From: Mastacembelus armatus
Lineage: Eukaryota; Chordata; Actinopteri; Synbranchiformes; Mastacembelidae
DNA: 64,000 nt
NCBI RefSeq assembly: GCF_900324485.2
Contig: NC_046638.1
Location: 2,139,173-2,203,172, forward strand
Direction of reading: 5' to 3'
Shown: one piece after another, positions 42,901 to 52,279 of the stretch
Numbering within the stretch: position 1 is the stretch's first letter
How the letters are laid out: each line of letters starts with the position of its first letter
Notes under the pieces: generated by a model
The model's database searches: none
What the model saw: the letters and a program-made list of their open reading frames with translations, nothing else
Told to the model about the DNA's origin: nothing
Program-made: the position numbers and the translations under genes

Positions 42901-45655
42901 GAGCGCGCTAAAACTGCCAGGTCCACACCGCTCAAGAGAACCGAGGCTACACCCCTCCATCCGACACCCATAAAGAGAGTGTTGGAAAGGGCCGCCTCCA
43001 TCCCCGCCACCGCCTCAGTCCGACCACAGACTGGATTGAAGGCCAAACCCAAACTGGAGGCCCTGGTCCTACCGACCCCCAGCAGCGGAGTCAGAGGAGT
43101 CCAGCACGGAGACAGTAAGATCTGCCATGTTACTGTCTGTTTATCCAGTCATTAGTTGTTTAGACACACTGAAGCAGATAAATATAGACGTGTCCATTGT
43201 CTCCTCCTGTATGTTGCATCACTAAACAGGAACTGAGATTTAGGAACTAAAAGTAACTCTTGACTCTGGAGGTGGTTTCTTATGACTCTGGTTGTATGTT
43301 TGGGCTCATCGTGGTGCTTCCGGTTCAGAAATAATTAGGACAGATCAGATGACTCCCTGGTGGGATTCTTGGTCTTCACCTTCAGAGCTGAGCGGATCAG
43401 TTTTAATCTGGGCCAAACCAAAGCAAGTTTTCAGTTTCTGTATCTGGTTCTCAACTACAGCCGTGAATTTATCCAGTTGTCTTGTGTGTTGTCTCCAGAC
43501 GTCTCAAAGATGATGAACCCAAAGAGACTGATGTCAGCGAGCAGCATGGACAGGTACATGACCACACACCCTGTTAATACACTAGTCTGACCTTGGGTCA
43601 CTGCAGGTAAAGTTCTGCCTGAGAGTGGGTCTGTAACAGAAACGGTAAACACTCTCCTCTCCTGCAGTCTTCTTCAGAAGCCCTTTGCTGGTCATCTGAC
43701 GCCCTTCGCTGGTCATCTGACCCCCCCTGCTGGTAACTGCAAGCTGCTGCAGGTGAAGGCTCGGCGTGCCTCTGCTCTCCCCACACCGGTGAGGAGATTG
43801 GCGTCCACCATCCCCTCGCCAACCAACCAGACCCGGCCCACCAAGCTGCTCTCCACCTCTGACCCTGCTCTGGCTCCCGACTCCACCTCGACCAGTAGAG
43901 AGAGCAGCTGCAGGTGAGATGCTTTATGCTGCTGCTGCTGACCAATAGGAAAGCTTCTGACATCTAAGGTGCAGTGTTAGTGTGGGTGAAGTGTATGGCC
44001 TGCAGGCACCCTCACCTTGTTCTTGTTGTTTGTAGCCCTGCACCTGCAGATTCAAAAGAGGCGGAGCCTGTGGACACACCTGACATTCAGCCCTTCTGTC
44101 TAGAGGAGGAGATGGAGCCCCCCACTGCCTCGCCCTGCAGCGCCCCACAACCTGACCAATCAGAGAGCACAGATCCTGGAGCGCTGAGTGATGAGCAGTC
44201 GGAGCACAGCAGCAACCTGATCGAACTGGAGAGCACAGAGGAGAACAGCAGGAAGCCTGAGGTCACTTATGTTCTGTGTAACAGCTTCTCAGTTAAATTT
44301 CTAGAAATGAGTCGGAACATTCGGTGTTTAGATTAATGTCCATGCTGGCAAAGAGTTTTTGGACTGATTCACTTCACTTCAGGTTGATGTGAATCAGTCC
44401 AACCAGAATCACGATTACACCGAGTCCATCTCAGCTTTTGGTCTTGTTGAAGTTTCTGGTCCTGAACCTAAAAGTCTCTTTGTAGCCTCGTTGCTCATTC
44501 CCATCAGTTTGTGCCGTCAAACACGGTTTTAGTTCCGGTGATTTGGGAGGTTGTGGTGGGTCCGTGGTCTTGGTCCATGGACTCACTGCAGTTCTGACAT
44601 TGCAGTGTTTGTGTGTGTGTGTTGGTCCAGAGGACTCTGAAACAATCCTGTATCAGTGAGAGTAGTTTGCTCTCTGCTCCCTGGACACTAGAAAATACAG
44701 TTTTTAGCAGAGATGAACTGGGGAAATATTTGCTGTTGGTCAGAATTATTCATCAAACCAACGCGGCTCCTGAAACCCTGCTGTTAGAGCACACAGGTGA
44801 GTTCATGGCCTCACAGAATTATCCGTTAAAGTCAGTGTCATATGTAGAATTACATCAGTCACATGATTGATCAGCTGGAATGAGACTCATGCTGATGGTG
44901 TTTGATCCCAGGTAAATTAAACAACATTAAACTGCTGGTTCGTGTAGTTCAGTTCATCAGTCTGGCCTCTGTTCTGTCTCCAGGTTCTCCTGATGGATCT
45001 TCCAGCTCCAGCCCTGCAGCCTCAAGAGAAACTGCTCATTGACTTGACCAACACCCCCGACCTGATCCGGACCAGCAACAAGTCCTGCGCCGCCACCCAG
45101 GTAACTTGAGTCCTCACCTGCTCACGTCCACAGAGCGTGTGGTGCAGCACTGGTCTGTAAGGTTAAACTGTCCAAAAGTATGTGGACAGCTCTGCCTGTC
45201 TCCATCAGTATTCAGTCAAACCAAAAGCAGCTGTAATCAGTGTTTTTATAAAAACACAGCTGGAGACCAGCAGGTGAGCACAGTGAAAGTGAAAGCCAAA
45301 TATTTAACAAAGAAAACGGTGAATACTGGACCTTTATACTGTGACTGCTGCAGGTCTAACTAAACTGTTTACTAACAGGTTCAGCATGTCCACTTATAAA
45401 GCTGCTGGTGTTTCGGTGTTTCTGCTGCCCCCGTGTGGCAGAAATGTCACTTTATACTTTATTTAAACTGTTAAACTGTTTCATATTAATGATTAAGATA
45501 ATTAGGGGATAGTTAATGAATTAAAGCCCCTTCGTTTTAAAATTAAGGTGAGCTGTTGTTTGTTTCTGCAGCTGATCGACCTGAGCTCTCCGCTCATCAA
45601 GTGGAGTCCAGACGACAAGAAGGAGAACGCTCCTCTCATCAACCTGTCCTTCTGA
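39930..45655 (+). CDS. gtse1: G2 and S-phase expressed protein 1
   Basis: Microtubule- and clathrin-associated mitotic protein that, in mammals, antagonises MCAK and p53. Coding exons: 39930-39951, 40086-40143, 41164-41836, 42051-42212, 42346-42481, 42716-43114, 43499-43553, 43668-43913, 44036-44261, 44984-45100, 45572-45655; 725 residues, all in phase. The N terminus has VDEKFDFEDPLSP and DEEEDEVFVGP...HKERC, and SWSPLSG, all matching the conserved GTSE1 head. The middle is Ser/Pro/Arg-rich and disordered. The C terminus has LIDLTNTPDL, LIDLSSPLIKWSP and LINLSF, the LI[DQ][LF]-type clathrin-binding motifs, plus NLIELE. A small internal duplication (PFAGHLT PFAGHLT) sits in the eighth exon. 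The start is the first ATG after a short leader. AATAAA at 45856-45861 ends the 3' UTR. Confidence 0.93.
40194..40347. mobile_element. MITE-like element with CAGGGGTC termini
   Basis: It begins CAGGGGTCTCCAACCCTGG and ends with an inverted counterpart, CCAGGGTTGTTGACCCCTG, with 154 bases overall and no coding capacity. The ends resemble hAT-type non-autonomous elements of fish. I could not see a convincing 8-base target duplication. It lies in gtse1 intron 2. Confidence 0.65.
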
Positions 45656-45661
45656 TCTCCA

Positions 45662-46080
45662 CAGTGAACTGGACTCAGGTTTTTTTTTTTTTTAATCTCC
45701 ACTAACATTAATATCAGTTCAGTTAATGAATAAGTGTGAATCAGTTCTTTGCTGAATCAGAGTATTATGTTTTGAAATGGTGAAAATATTCAGGGGATGT
45801 TTTTCTGCACCTGATTGTACTTTTAATTTTCTGTTGCTGCTCTTATTAATGTCTAAATAAATATTGTTACTGTCACTACTGTAAATGTTGATGCTCCTGT
45901 CTGTCTCAGTCCACATGCTGGAAACCGAAAGGTTCTGATGTGAGAACAGTGTGAGTGTTTACTGGCAGCTAAAGTGTCATGTATACACACACTAAAACTT
46001 GGACTTGGTCTCAGGTCCAAAAAAGTTCACAAGCTTTATGATCCACATAATTTTGGGACAGGCCTCACATCCACACTGTT
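45662..46080. other. gtse1 3' UTR and following intergenic DNA
   Basis: Contains a T-run near 45680-45692 and the gtse1 AATAAA at 45856-45861. Nothing else is recognised. Confidence 0.5.
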
Positions 46081-46084
46081 CCTA

Positions 46085-46145
46085 CTATCTTGTAGGTTTC
46101 AGTTTTGCAAAACTGGAGTCACCAAAGGATGAATCCTTCTGAGTC
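46085..46145 (-). repeat. Common fish interspersed repeat, fragment
   Basis: GAGTCACCAAAGGATGAATCCTTCTGAGTC is recognisable as part of an abundant fish repeat that I remember only by its words (GGATGAATCCTACTGACTTTGGTGA in the opposite orientation). Related pieces occur at 46424-46515, 60990-61080 and 63705-63785. Confidence 0.4.
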
Positions 46146-46188
46146 TTTTTTTTTTTTTTTGTCTTCCCCCCTTTCTCTCCCCTCAAGC

Positions 46189-46387
46189 TCCGGAGTCTCC
46201 ATCTCTTGTCCTCCAGTGCTACTGTGCAGCTTGTTTTCCAACTATCCTGCCCTACCCACTGCTGATTACAGCTGATTACAGCAGTGGGTAGGGCAGGTGT
46301 GTTCAGTCATTCAGAAACTGCAAGGGCAGGGATAGTTGGAAGACCTGCAGGACCATGTACCCCGAGGACCAGGGTTGGAGACCCCTG
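46189..46387. mobile_element. Second MITE-like element (CAGGGGTC family)
   Basis: The right end CCAGGGTTGGAGACCCCTG is the inverted match of the left end of the copy at 40194. The left end is diverged but alignable (GGAGTCTCC). Internal CTGCCCTACCCACTGCTG-type sequence forms a perfect hairpin, listed separately. Confidence 0.6.
46246..46297. repeat. Perfect 19-base inverted repeat with 14-base loop
   Basis: The left arm CCTGCCCTACCCACTGCTG (46246-46264) and right arm 46279-46297 are exact reverse complements. Parts of the loop are also self-complementary or repeated (GATTACAGCTGATTACAG). It lies within the MITE-like element, so it probably arose by internal rearrangement of that element. Confidence 0.85.
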
Positions 46388-46423
46388 CTCGAGCTTCACC
46401 ATGAGGATCATATTTGTGGTTTG

Positions 46424-46515
46424 GGGTTCAACTTTTGGATGGTTGATATGAAAGTTATGTTCATGTTCATGTCTCCCTCAGAATAAATTGTATTGATGAT
46501 TTGTTAGAATCGACA
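46424..46515 (+). repeat. Interspersed repeat (GATATGAAAGTTATGTTCATG family)
   Basis: The core words TTGATATGAAAGTTA, CATGTCTCCCTCAG and AATTGTATTGATGATTT also occur in the same order at 63705-63785, so the two are copies of one element. No ends or coding capacity are visible. Confidence 0.6.
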
Positions 46516-46590
46516 ATACAATTTAGAGCCAATAAAATTGATGTCTCAGCATCATCAGGTCAAAACATAAGTTTGTCCTCACAAGTGCAG

Positions 46591-46591
<1 letters not shown>

Positions 46592-46628
<37 letters not shown>
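46592..46628. repeat. (TG)n microsatellite
   Basis: About 18 TG units directly adjoin the 30-base minisatellite that follows. Confidence 0.9.
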
Positions 46629-46629
<1 letters not shown>

Positions 46630-46868
46630 TGACCGTGTGACCAAAAGTGAGAGTGAGTCTGACCGTGTGACCAAAAGTGAGAGTGAGTCTGACCGTGTGA
46701 CCAAAAGTGAGAGTGAGTCTGACCGTGTGACCAAAAGTGAGAGTGAGTCTGACCGTGTGACCAAAAGTGAGAGTGAGTCTGACCGTGTGACCAAAAGTGA
46801 AAGTGAGTCTGACCGTGTGACCAAAAGTGAAAGTGAGTCTGACCGTGTGACCAAAAGTGAAAGTAACA
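46629..46868. repeat. 30-base minisatellite, eight units
   Basis: Eight head-to-tail units of exactly 30 bases, each starting CTGACCGTGTGACCAAAAGT. The first five units end GAGAGTGAGT; units six and seven end GAAAGTGAGT; the eighth ends GAAAGTAACA, so variants are polarised along the array. Because the period is a multiple of three and no unit contains a stop in some frames, long false open frames appear on both strands (VTKSESESDR on plus). There is no splice or start context to suggest a gene. Confidence 0.95.
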
Positions 46869-46869
46869 C

Positions 46870-47640
46870 TAATTCTCGTAAAGGCTGATGAAAGTTGCTG
46901 ACGGTGCCAAGTGTGTTGCTGTAATTTGTACTGCTGATTGCCGCCTCATGACAGCTCTTGTTCTTTATTCCTACACCACTCAAAGTCCTGTCCTGCCTGA
47001 AATGAAGCCAAGTTTGCAGAACTTCCTTTAGCCTCTGCCAAGTGCTTCAATGAAAAACAAATCAGGCAAATCAGTAAAAGATTCAAGGTGTGTTCTTTCC
47101 TTCTGATACTGAATCAGCTACAGATGGGTGCAGCAGACTTTTTGTTCTGCAACTGGTTCAGATTTATTTTTTTCCTTTGTATACTTTTCAGGCTCCGCAC
47201 GTTCTGAATATGTTTTTTTTTTTTTGTGTGTGTCTACAATATATAGTACTGTGTCCCATAAATACTGTATGTAGTTGTGCATACAGTAGTTGAGGAAAGT
47301 GCTGCTGGGTAGACAGGTGGATGTGTTACAGACCTGCTTTAGCAGCACCAAATGTTCCTGAAAGTCAAAAAGAAACAGCATTTTGAGTCTTTTTATTGTG
47401 TTGGAGTTACACTAAGCATAAACCAAAAGTGGCTGTGTACTGCAATATGTGCAGTCCGAATGAAATGTGGAAATAGTTAGTACTTTACAAGAAGAGTGAT
47501 ACAGAAGGTAATAGAGCCGATATTTTTAACGATGACATGTTTACACGTCTTACCATCACGTACGTGTTGAGAAATGGTACATAAAAAATTTTACTTTCAG
47601 TATCAGGCCTATCTGGACACTCCTCCCAGTCCGAGTTGAC
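46870..47640. other. Intergenic, upstream of array copy A
   Basis: AT-rich DNA with no exon-like frame. The last 150 bases resemble the promoters of copies B and C (see the TATA entry). Confidence 0.45.
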
Positions 47641-47667
47641 ATAAAGCTGTAGATTAGGAGGAGCCGT

Positions 47668-47673
47668 TATAAA
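47668..47673 (+). promoter_or_regulatory. TATA box of array copy A
   Basis: TATAAA lies 72 bases before the ATG of copy A, within a segment alignable with the promoters of copies B and C (AGGAG...CC[AG]TTATAAA). Conservation of this segment among copies supports it as the core promoter. Confidence 0.6.
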
Positions 47674-47739
47674 CGTGAGGTCAGGTCCACTGTACCTGTT
47701 GGAGCAAGAGAGAAGCAAGAAGAAGACGACGGCATCAAG

Positions 47740-50700
47740 ATGGTGGACCATGATCTGGCACTAGAAGCCCTGAGCGCACTCTGCAATACCAGAGTAACAT
47801 CTTCTCAGAAACACAGCGGTCTCCTTCCTAATTCAGTGCAGCTGTACAGCAACAAGCTCATCCGTCAACTCCTGGACGGTGAAGCATCCTGGTAATTATG
47901 ACGAAAGGGATTTTTAACATTTTTACATTTTTCAACATCTATGATTATTTCTATAAAGTACATAGATTTTAAACTGTCTGCATTCAGTTTTGATGTAGTT
48001 TGTATATATTATATTTATATATTTGTCGTTCTGTAACACATAAAGCTGAGATATTTTTCTGTGGCCATAATCCTCATCATACTAGCAGCAGCCAGTAGCA
48101 TTTAGTTCAAATTAACACTGTCCAGTAAATGCAGCCTCACAGACATGTTAACATGAACACAGTCCCTGATCCCAGACTCAAAGGTTCACTAACATGTTTG
48201 AAATAACACGTCTTGTTCTCCCTACACAGCCCTGTGGCAGGACGCATCCTCCATCACATCCACACCGGAGGCCAAGCAAGAGGCCCCTTCCCTTTTGACG
48301 TAGATGTTAATAAAATCACAGGAAAGTTTCACATCATCAACGAGCACGAATTCTTCGACCCCAAATACCACTATGATTTCACCAAAGTGAAGGACACGCA
48401 GACGTATTACAGAGGTGGAGAGAAGTATGAACGTCCATGTGGTTGGCAGCGTTTTGCAATCAAGGTGAATATTGAGAGTGTGTGTGTTGTTTGGGGGGGG
48501 GGCTTTCTGTGATTAGTTCATGCTGAACTGATTTCTTCTTTAACTCTGTATGAACATCTTGTTTTTGCTGACGGTCAGTGGTTTAACTCCTGTGGTGTCT
48601 TACACATACAAATGTTTCTGAATGAAAATATTTGTTGTTGTCACAGGTCCTGGATAAATATGGTGGAAACACCTGGTTGGGAAACACAAACCGTAGCACC
48701 CAGTCTGTGTCAGGAGAGTGGCCTGTGTCCTACCATGGGACCTCACTGCAAGGTGCTGAAGGCATCATTGAAAGACACTACAAGGTTCAGTATTATGTTC
48801 ATTTTTTATGACAGCTGGAACTAGAAAATATAATATTTATGAAAAAAAAAAGAGGTGGCCCTAAAACCTGCAGGAATAGTGCAGCAAAATAAGAAGAATA
48901 ACAGGTTTGCCTGTTGACACCACAACACTAAACTACTTTTTCATGGCTGCATTTCCTGTAGTCAAACACGTGTTTTAAAGCTGCTTGAAAAGCACCAGGC
49001 AACACGGTTTGTTTTGTACATAAATAACCAGCATTATGTAGGAGTAAAAATAGGTCTAGGCTTCCAGTTCCAGCAGAAGCAGAACTTTTAAATCATCCAT
49101 GTAATGGAGATTCTATAAATATATAAGTTCTGTTCTGCATGTTAATGTGGACTTCAACTTGGACCTCAACTGTGGACTTGTTGTTGGTGCCAGACGGGCT
49201 GGTCTGAGTATTTCAGAAACTGCTGATCCACTGGGATTTTCATGCATAACCATCTCTAGTGTTTACAGAGAATGGTCCGAAAAGGAGAAAATACCCAGCA
49301 GGCAGCAGTTGTGTGGATGAAAATGCCTCGTTGAGGTCAGAGGAGAATGAGCAGACTGGTTTGAGATGATAGAAAGACAACAATACCTCAAATAACCACA
49401 ACCAAGGTATGCAGCGTAGCATCTCTGAACGCACAACACAAGGAGATGACCTACAGCAACAGAAGAACACGCCAGGTACCACTCCTGTCGACCAAGAACT
49501 GGAAACTGAGGCTACAGTTTGTACAGGCTCACCAAAATTGGAGCAATAGAAGATCTGGTCTGCTGAGTCTCCATATCTGCTGCAACATTCAGACGGTGAG
49601 GTCAGGATTTGGCATAAACAACATGGAAGCATGGATCCATCCTGCAGCTCAGGCTGGTGGTGGTGTGATGGTTCTTGGCACTCTTTGGTCACCTTAGTAC
49701 CAACTGAGCATCTGAGTATTACTGCTGACCATGTCCTTCCCCTTATGACCACAGTGTACCCATCTTCTAATGGCTACTTCCACCAGAATAACACGTCATG
49801 TGACAATGACTTCACTGTTCTCAAATGGCCTCCACAGTCTCTAGATCTCAATCCAGTAGAACGTCTTAGGGATGTGGTGGAACAGGAGATTCGTATCTTG
49901 GATGTGCAGCTGACAAATCTGCTGCAGCTGGTGATGCTGTCTTGTCAATATCAACCAAAACCTCTGAGGAAGGTGTCCAGCACCTTGTTGAATCTATGCT
50001 ACGAAGATCTAAGGCAGTTCTAAAGGCAAAAGGAGGTCCAACCCAGTGCTAGCCAGGTGTACCTAATAAAGTGGCCGGTGAGTGTGGAGTCGCAATAAAA
50101 TAAGTTCCTACTCTCAAAAGAAAACAGACCCATTTGTATAAACTTACAGTGGGTACGGAAAGTATTCAGACCCCTTTAAAGTTTTCACTCTTTGTGTCAT
50201 TGCAGCCATTTGCCAAAATCAAAAACGTTCATTTTATTTCTCATTAATGTACACTCAGCACCCCATCTTGACAGAAAAAAACAGAAATGTAGACATTTTT
50301 GCAAATTTATTAAAAAAGAAAAACTGAAATATCACATGGTCATAAGTATTCAGACCCTGTGCAGTGACACTCATATTTAACTCACATGCTGTCCATTTCT
50401 TCTGATCCTCCTTGAGATGGTTCTGCTCCTTCATTGGAGTCCAGCTGTGTTTAATTAAACTGATTGGACTCGATTAGGAAAGGCACACACCTGTCTATAT
50501 AAGACCTTACAGCTCACAGTGCATGTCAGAGCAAATGAGAATCATGAGGTCGAAGGAACTGCCCAAGGAGCTCAGAGACAGAATTGTGGCAAGGCACAAG
50601 AATTTCTGCAGCACTCAAGGTTCCTAAGAGCACAGTGGCCTCCATAATCCTCAAATGGAAAAAGTTTGGGACGACCAGAACTCTTCCTAGACCTGGCCGT

Positions 50701-52146
50701 CCAGCCAAACTGAGCAATCGTGGGAGAAGAGCCTTGGTGAGAGAGGTAAAGAAGAACCCAAAGATCACTGTGGCTGAGCTCCAGAGATGCAGTAGGGAGA
50801 TGGGAGAAAGTTCCACAAAGTCCACTATCACTGCAGCCCTCCACCAGTCGGGGCTTTATGGCAGAGTGGCCCGACGGAAGCCTCTCCTCAGTGCAAGACA
50901 CATGAAAGCCTGCATAGAGTTTGCCAAAAAACACATGAAGGACTCCCAGACTATGAGAAATAAGATTCTCTGGTCTGATGAGACCAAGATTGAACTTTTT
51001 GGCGTTAATTCTAAGCGGTATGTGTGGAGAAAACCAGGCACTGCTCGTCACCTCCCCAGTACAATCCCTACAGTGAAACATGGTGGTGGGAGCATCATGT
51101 TGTGGGGGTGTTTTTCAGCTGCAGGGACAGGACGACTGGTTGCACTTCAAGGAAAGATGAATGCGGCCAAGTACAGAGATATCCTGGAAGAAAACCTCTT
51201 CCAGAGTGCTCAGGACCTCAGACTGGGCCGAAGGTTCACCTTTCAACAGGACAATGACCCTAAGCACACAGCTAAAATAACAAAGGAGTGGCTTCGGAAC
51301 AACTTTGTGACCGTTCTTGACTGGCCCAGCCAGAGCCCTGACCTAAACCCAATTGAGCATCTCTGGAGAGACCTGAAAATGGCTGTCCACCAACGTTCAC
51401 CATCCAACCTGACAGAACTGGAGAGGATCTGCAAGGAAGAATGGCAGAGGATCCCCAAATCCAGGTGTGAAAAACTTGTTGCATCATTCCCAAGAAGACT
51501 CATGGCTGTACTAGCTCAAAAGGTGCTTCTACTCAATACTGAGCACAGGGTCTGAATACTTATGACCATGTGATATTTCAGTTTTTCTTTTGTAATAAAT
51601 TTGCAAAAATTTCTACATTTCTGTTTTTTTCTGTCAAGATGGGGTGCTGAGTGTACATTAATGAGAAATAAAATGAACTGTGAGGACTGGATTTCTCAAG
51701 TCTGTCTAAATATATTTGTCACATGCACATAATAAATATATAATTAACCATCTTAACTATCGGTGTTTGAGCTGATGTTGACCAGCTGGTTGAAAGTTAA
51801 ATCTAAGTCATCTTGTATTTAACAGCCAGGTCCAGGAGAAGTGTACGGCCGAGGGATTTATTCCACCCCAGACCTGTCTGAGGCGTCTGTGTATGCCAAA
51901 TCGTTCACCTCCAAGAAGACGGGCAAGAGGTACAAAGTGATTCTGCAGAATCGTATCAACCCTGAGTACAGAGTTCAATGCAGTCGCCCAAAGTACTGGC
52001 TGGTTCGTGTCCCCAAAGAAGTATCAAGTAGTGTAGTGGAGGAGCTGGTAGAAAGAGCCATCCGTCCTTATGGCCTCCTGCTGAAAGAGGTCCGATGGGG
52101 AACAGGGCACAAGAAAAACCCCAAATTTAACCTCTTCCTTCCCTGA
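47740..52146 (+). CDS. Uncharacterised fish protein with PARP-like signature, copy A
   Basis: I do not know a name or function. Exons 47740-47891, 48230-48464, 48647-48784 and 51826-52146 join in phase to 281 residues with no signal peptide or membrane segment, so it is probably cytosolic or nuclear. After a variable N terminus (MVDHDLALEALSALC) comes a conserved core: FFDPKYHYDFTKVKDTQTYYRG, CGWQRFAIKVLDKY, NTWLGN, WPVSYHGTS (H159), YGRGIYSTP (Y187), KVILQNRINP and RPYGLLLKEV (255-264). A His in [WY]HGT and a Tyr in G.GIY are hallmarks of the PARP/ADP-ribosyltransferase fold; E263 could be the third residue. That is inference. I have a memory of similar proteins in other fish and in fungi, unverified. 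AATAAA is at 52273-52278. Intron 3 carries two Tc1-like insertions. It heads a tandem array with copies B and C. Confidence 0.75.
49165..50084 (+). mobile_element. Degraded Tc1-like transposon (GGCCGGTG-end family)
   Basis: The sequence follows a widespread fish Tc1-like transposase gene from about GTTGGTGCCAGACGGGCTGG to the C-terminal VESM-type end, then one terminal repeat AGGTGTACCTAATAAAGTGG. The 5' terminal repeat and the start of the gene are missing. The frame is interrupted many times by stops and indels (readable blocks include YREWSEKEK, LKWPPQSLDLNPVE), so it is inactive. It lies in intron 3 of copy A, same strand. Confidence 0.85.
50147..51678 (+). mobile_element. Tc1/mariner transposon with long inverted repeats
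   Basis: The left end CAGTGGGTACGGAAAG follows a TA. The left inverted repeat extends to about 50360, and its inner part is matched by the right repeat from about 51545 to 51678. The outer roughly 80 bases of the right repeat are absent, so the element is truncated there. It contains a transposase frame (next entry). It inserted in intron 3 of copy A about 60 bases after the older Tc1 relic. Confidence 0.93.
50523..51555 (+). pseudogene. Tc1-family transposase, nearly intact
   Basis: The frame starts MSEQMRIMRSKELPKELRD at 50523. A short deletion after ARHK (about 50600) removes part of the first helix-turn-helix and shifts the frame; from there the protein is open to 51555. The remaining sequence has the second DNA-binding helix region, GRPAKLSNRGRR basic motif, and a complete DD34E catalytic set: D in LWSDETKIE, D in FQQDNDPKHT and E in SPDLNPIEHLWRD. 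Catalytic residues are intact but the DNA-binding head is damaged, so it is probably unable to transpose by itself. The small number of lesions indicates a fairly recent insertion. Confidence 0.9.
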
Positions 52147-52279
52147 GTTTTATTTTGAAAAGGTGGTGGCTGATGACGATTAACTCAAAATACTTTGATG
52201 TGTTCAGGTTTATTTTCCATGTGATGATGGATGTGGAGAAATAATGTGTCAACATGTTTTACAGAAGAATCAAATAAAC

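Noticed and set aside
46629-46868. CRISPR-like regular 30-base repeats
   Set aside because: Units are contiguous with no spacers, and the DNA is vertebrate; it is a minisatellite.
46579-46983. Long repetitive open frames on both strands of the 30-base array
   Set aside because: They arise because the period is a multiple of three; there is no splice, start or homology support.
49240-49752. 170-residue minus-strand open frame
   Set aside because: It lies antisense to a degraded Tc1 transposase and matches nothing.
50572-51081. 169-residue minus-strand open frame
   Set aside because: It is a shadow of the Tc1 transposase gene on the plus strand.
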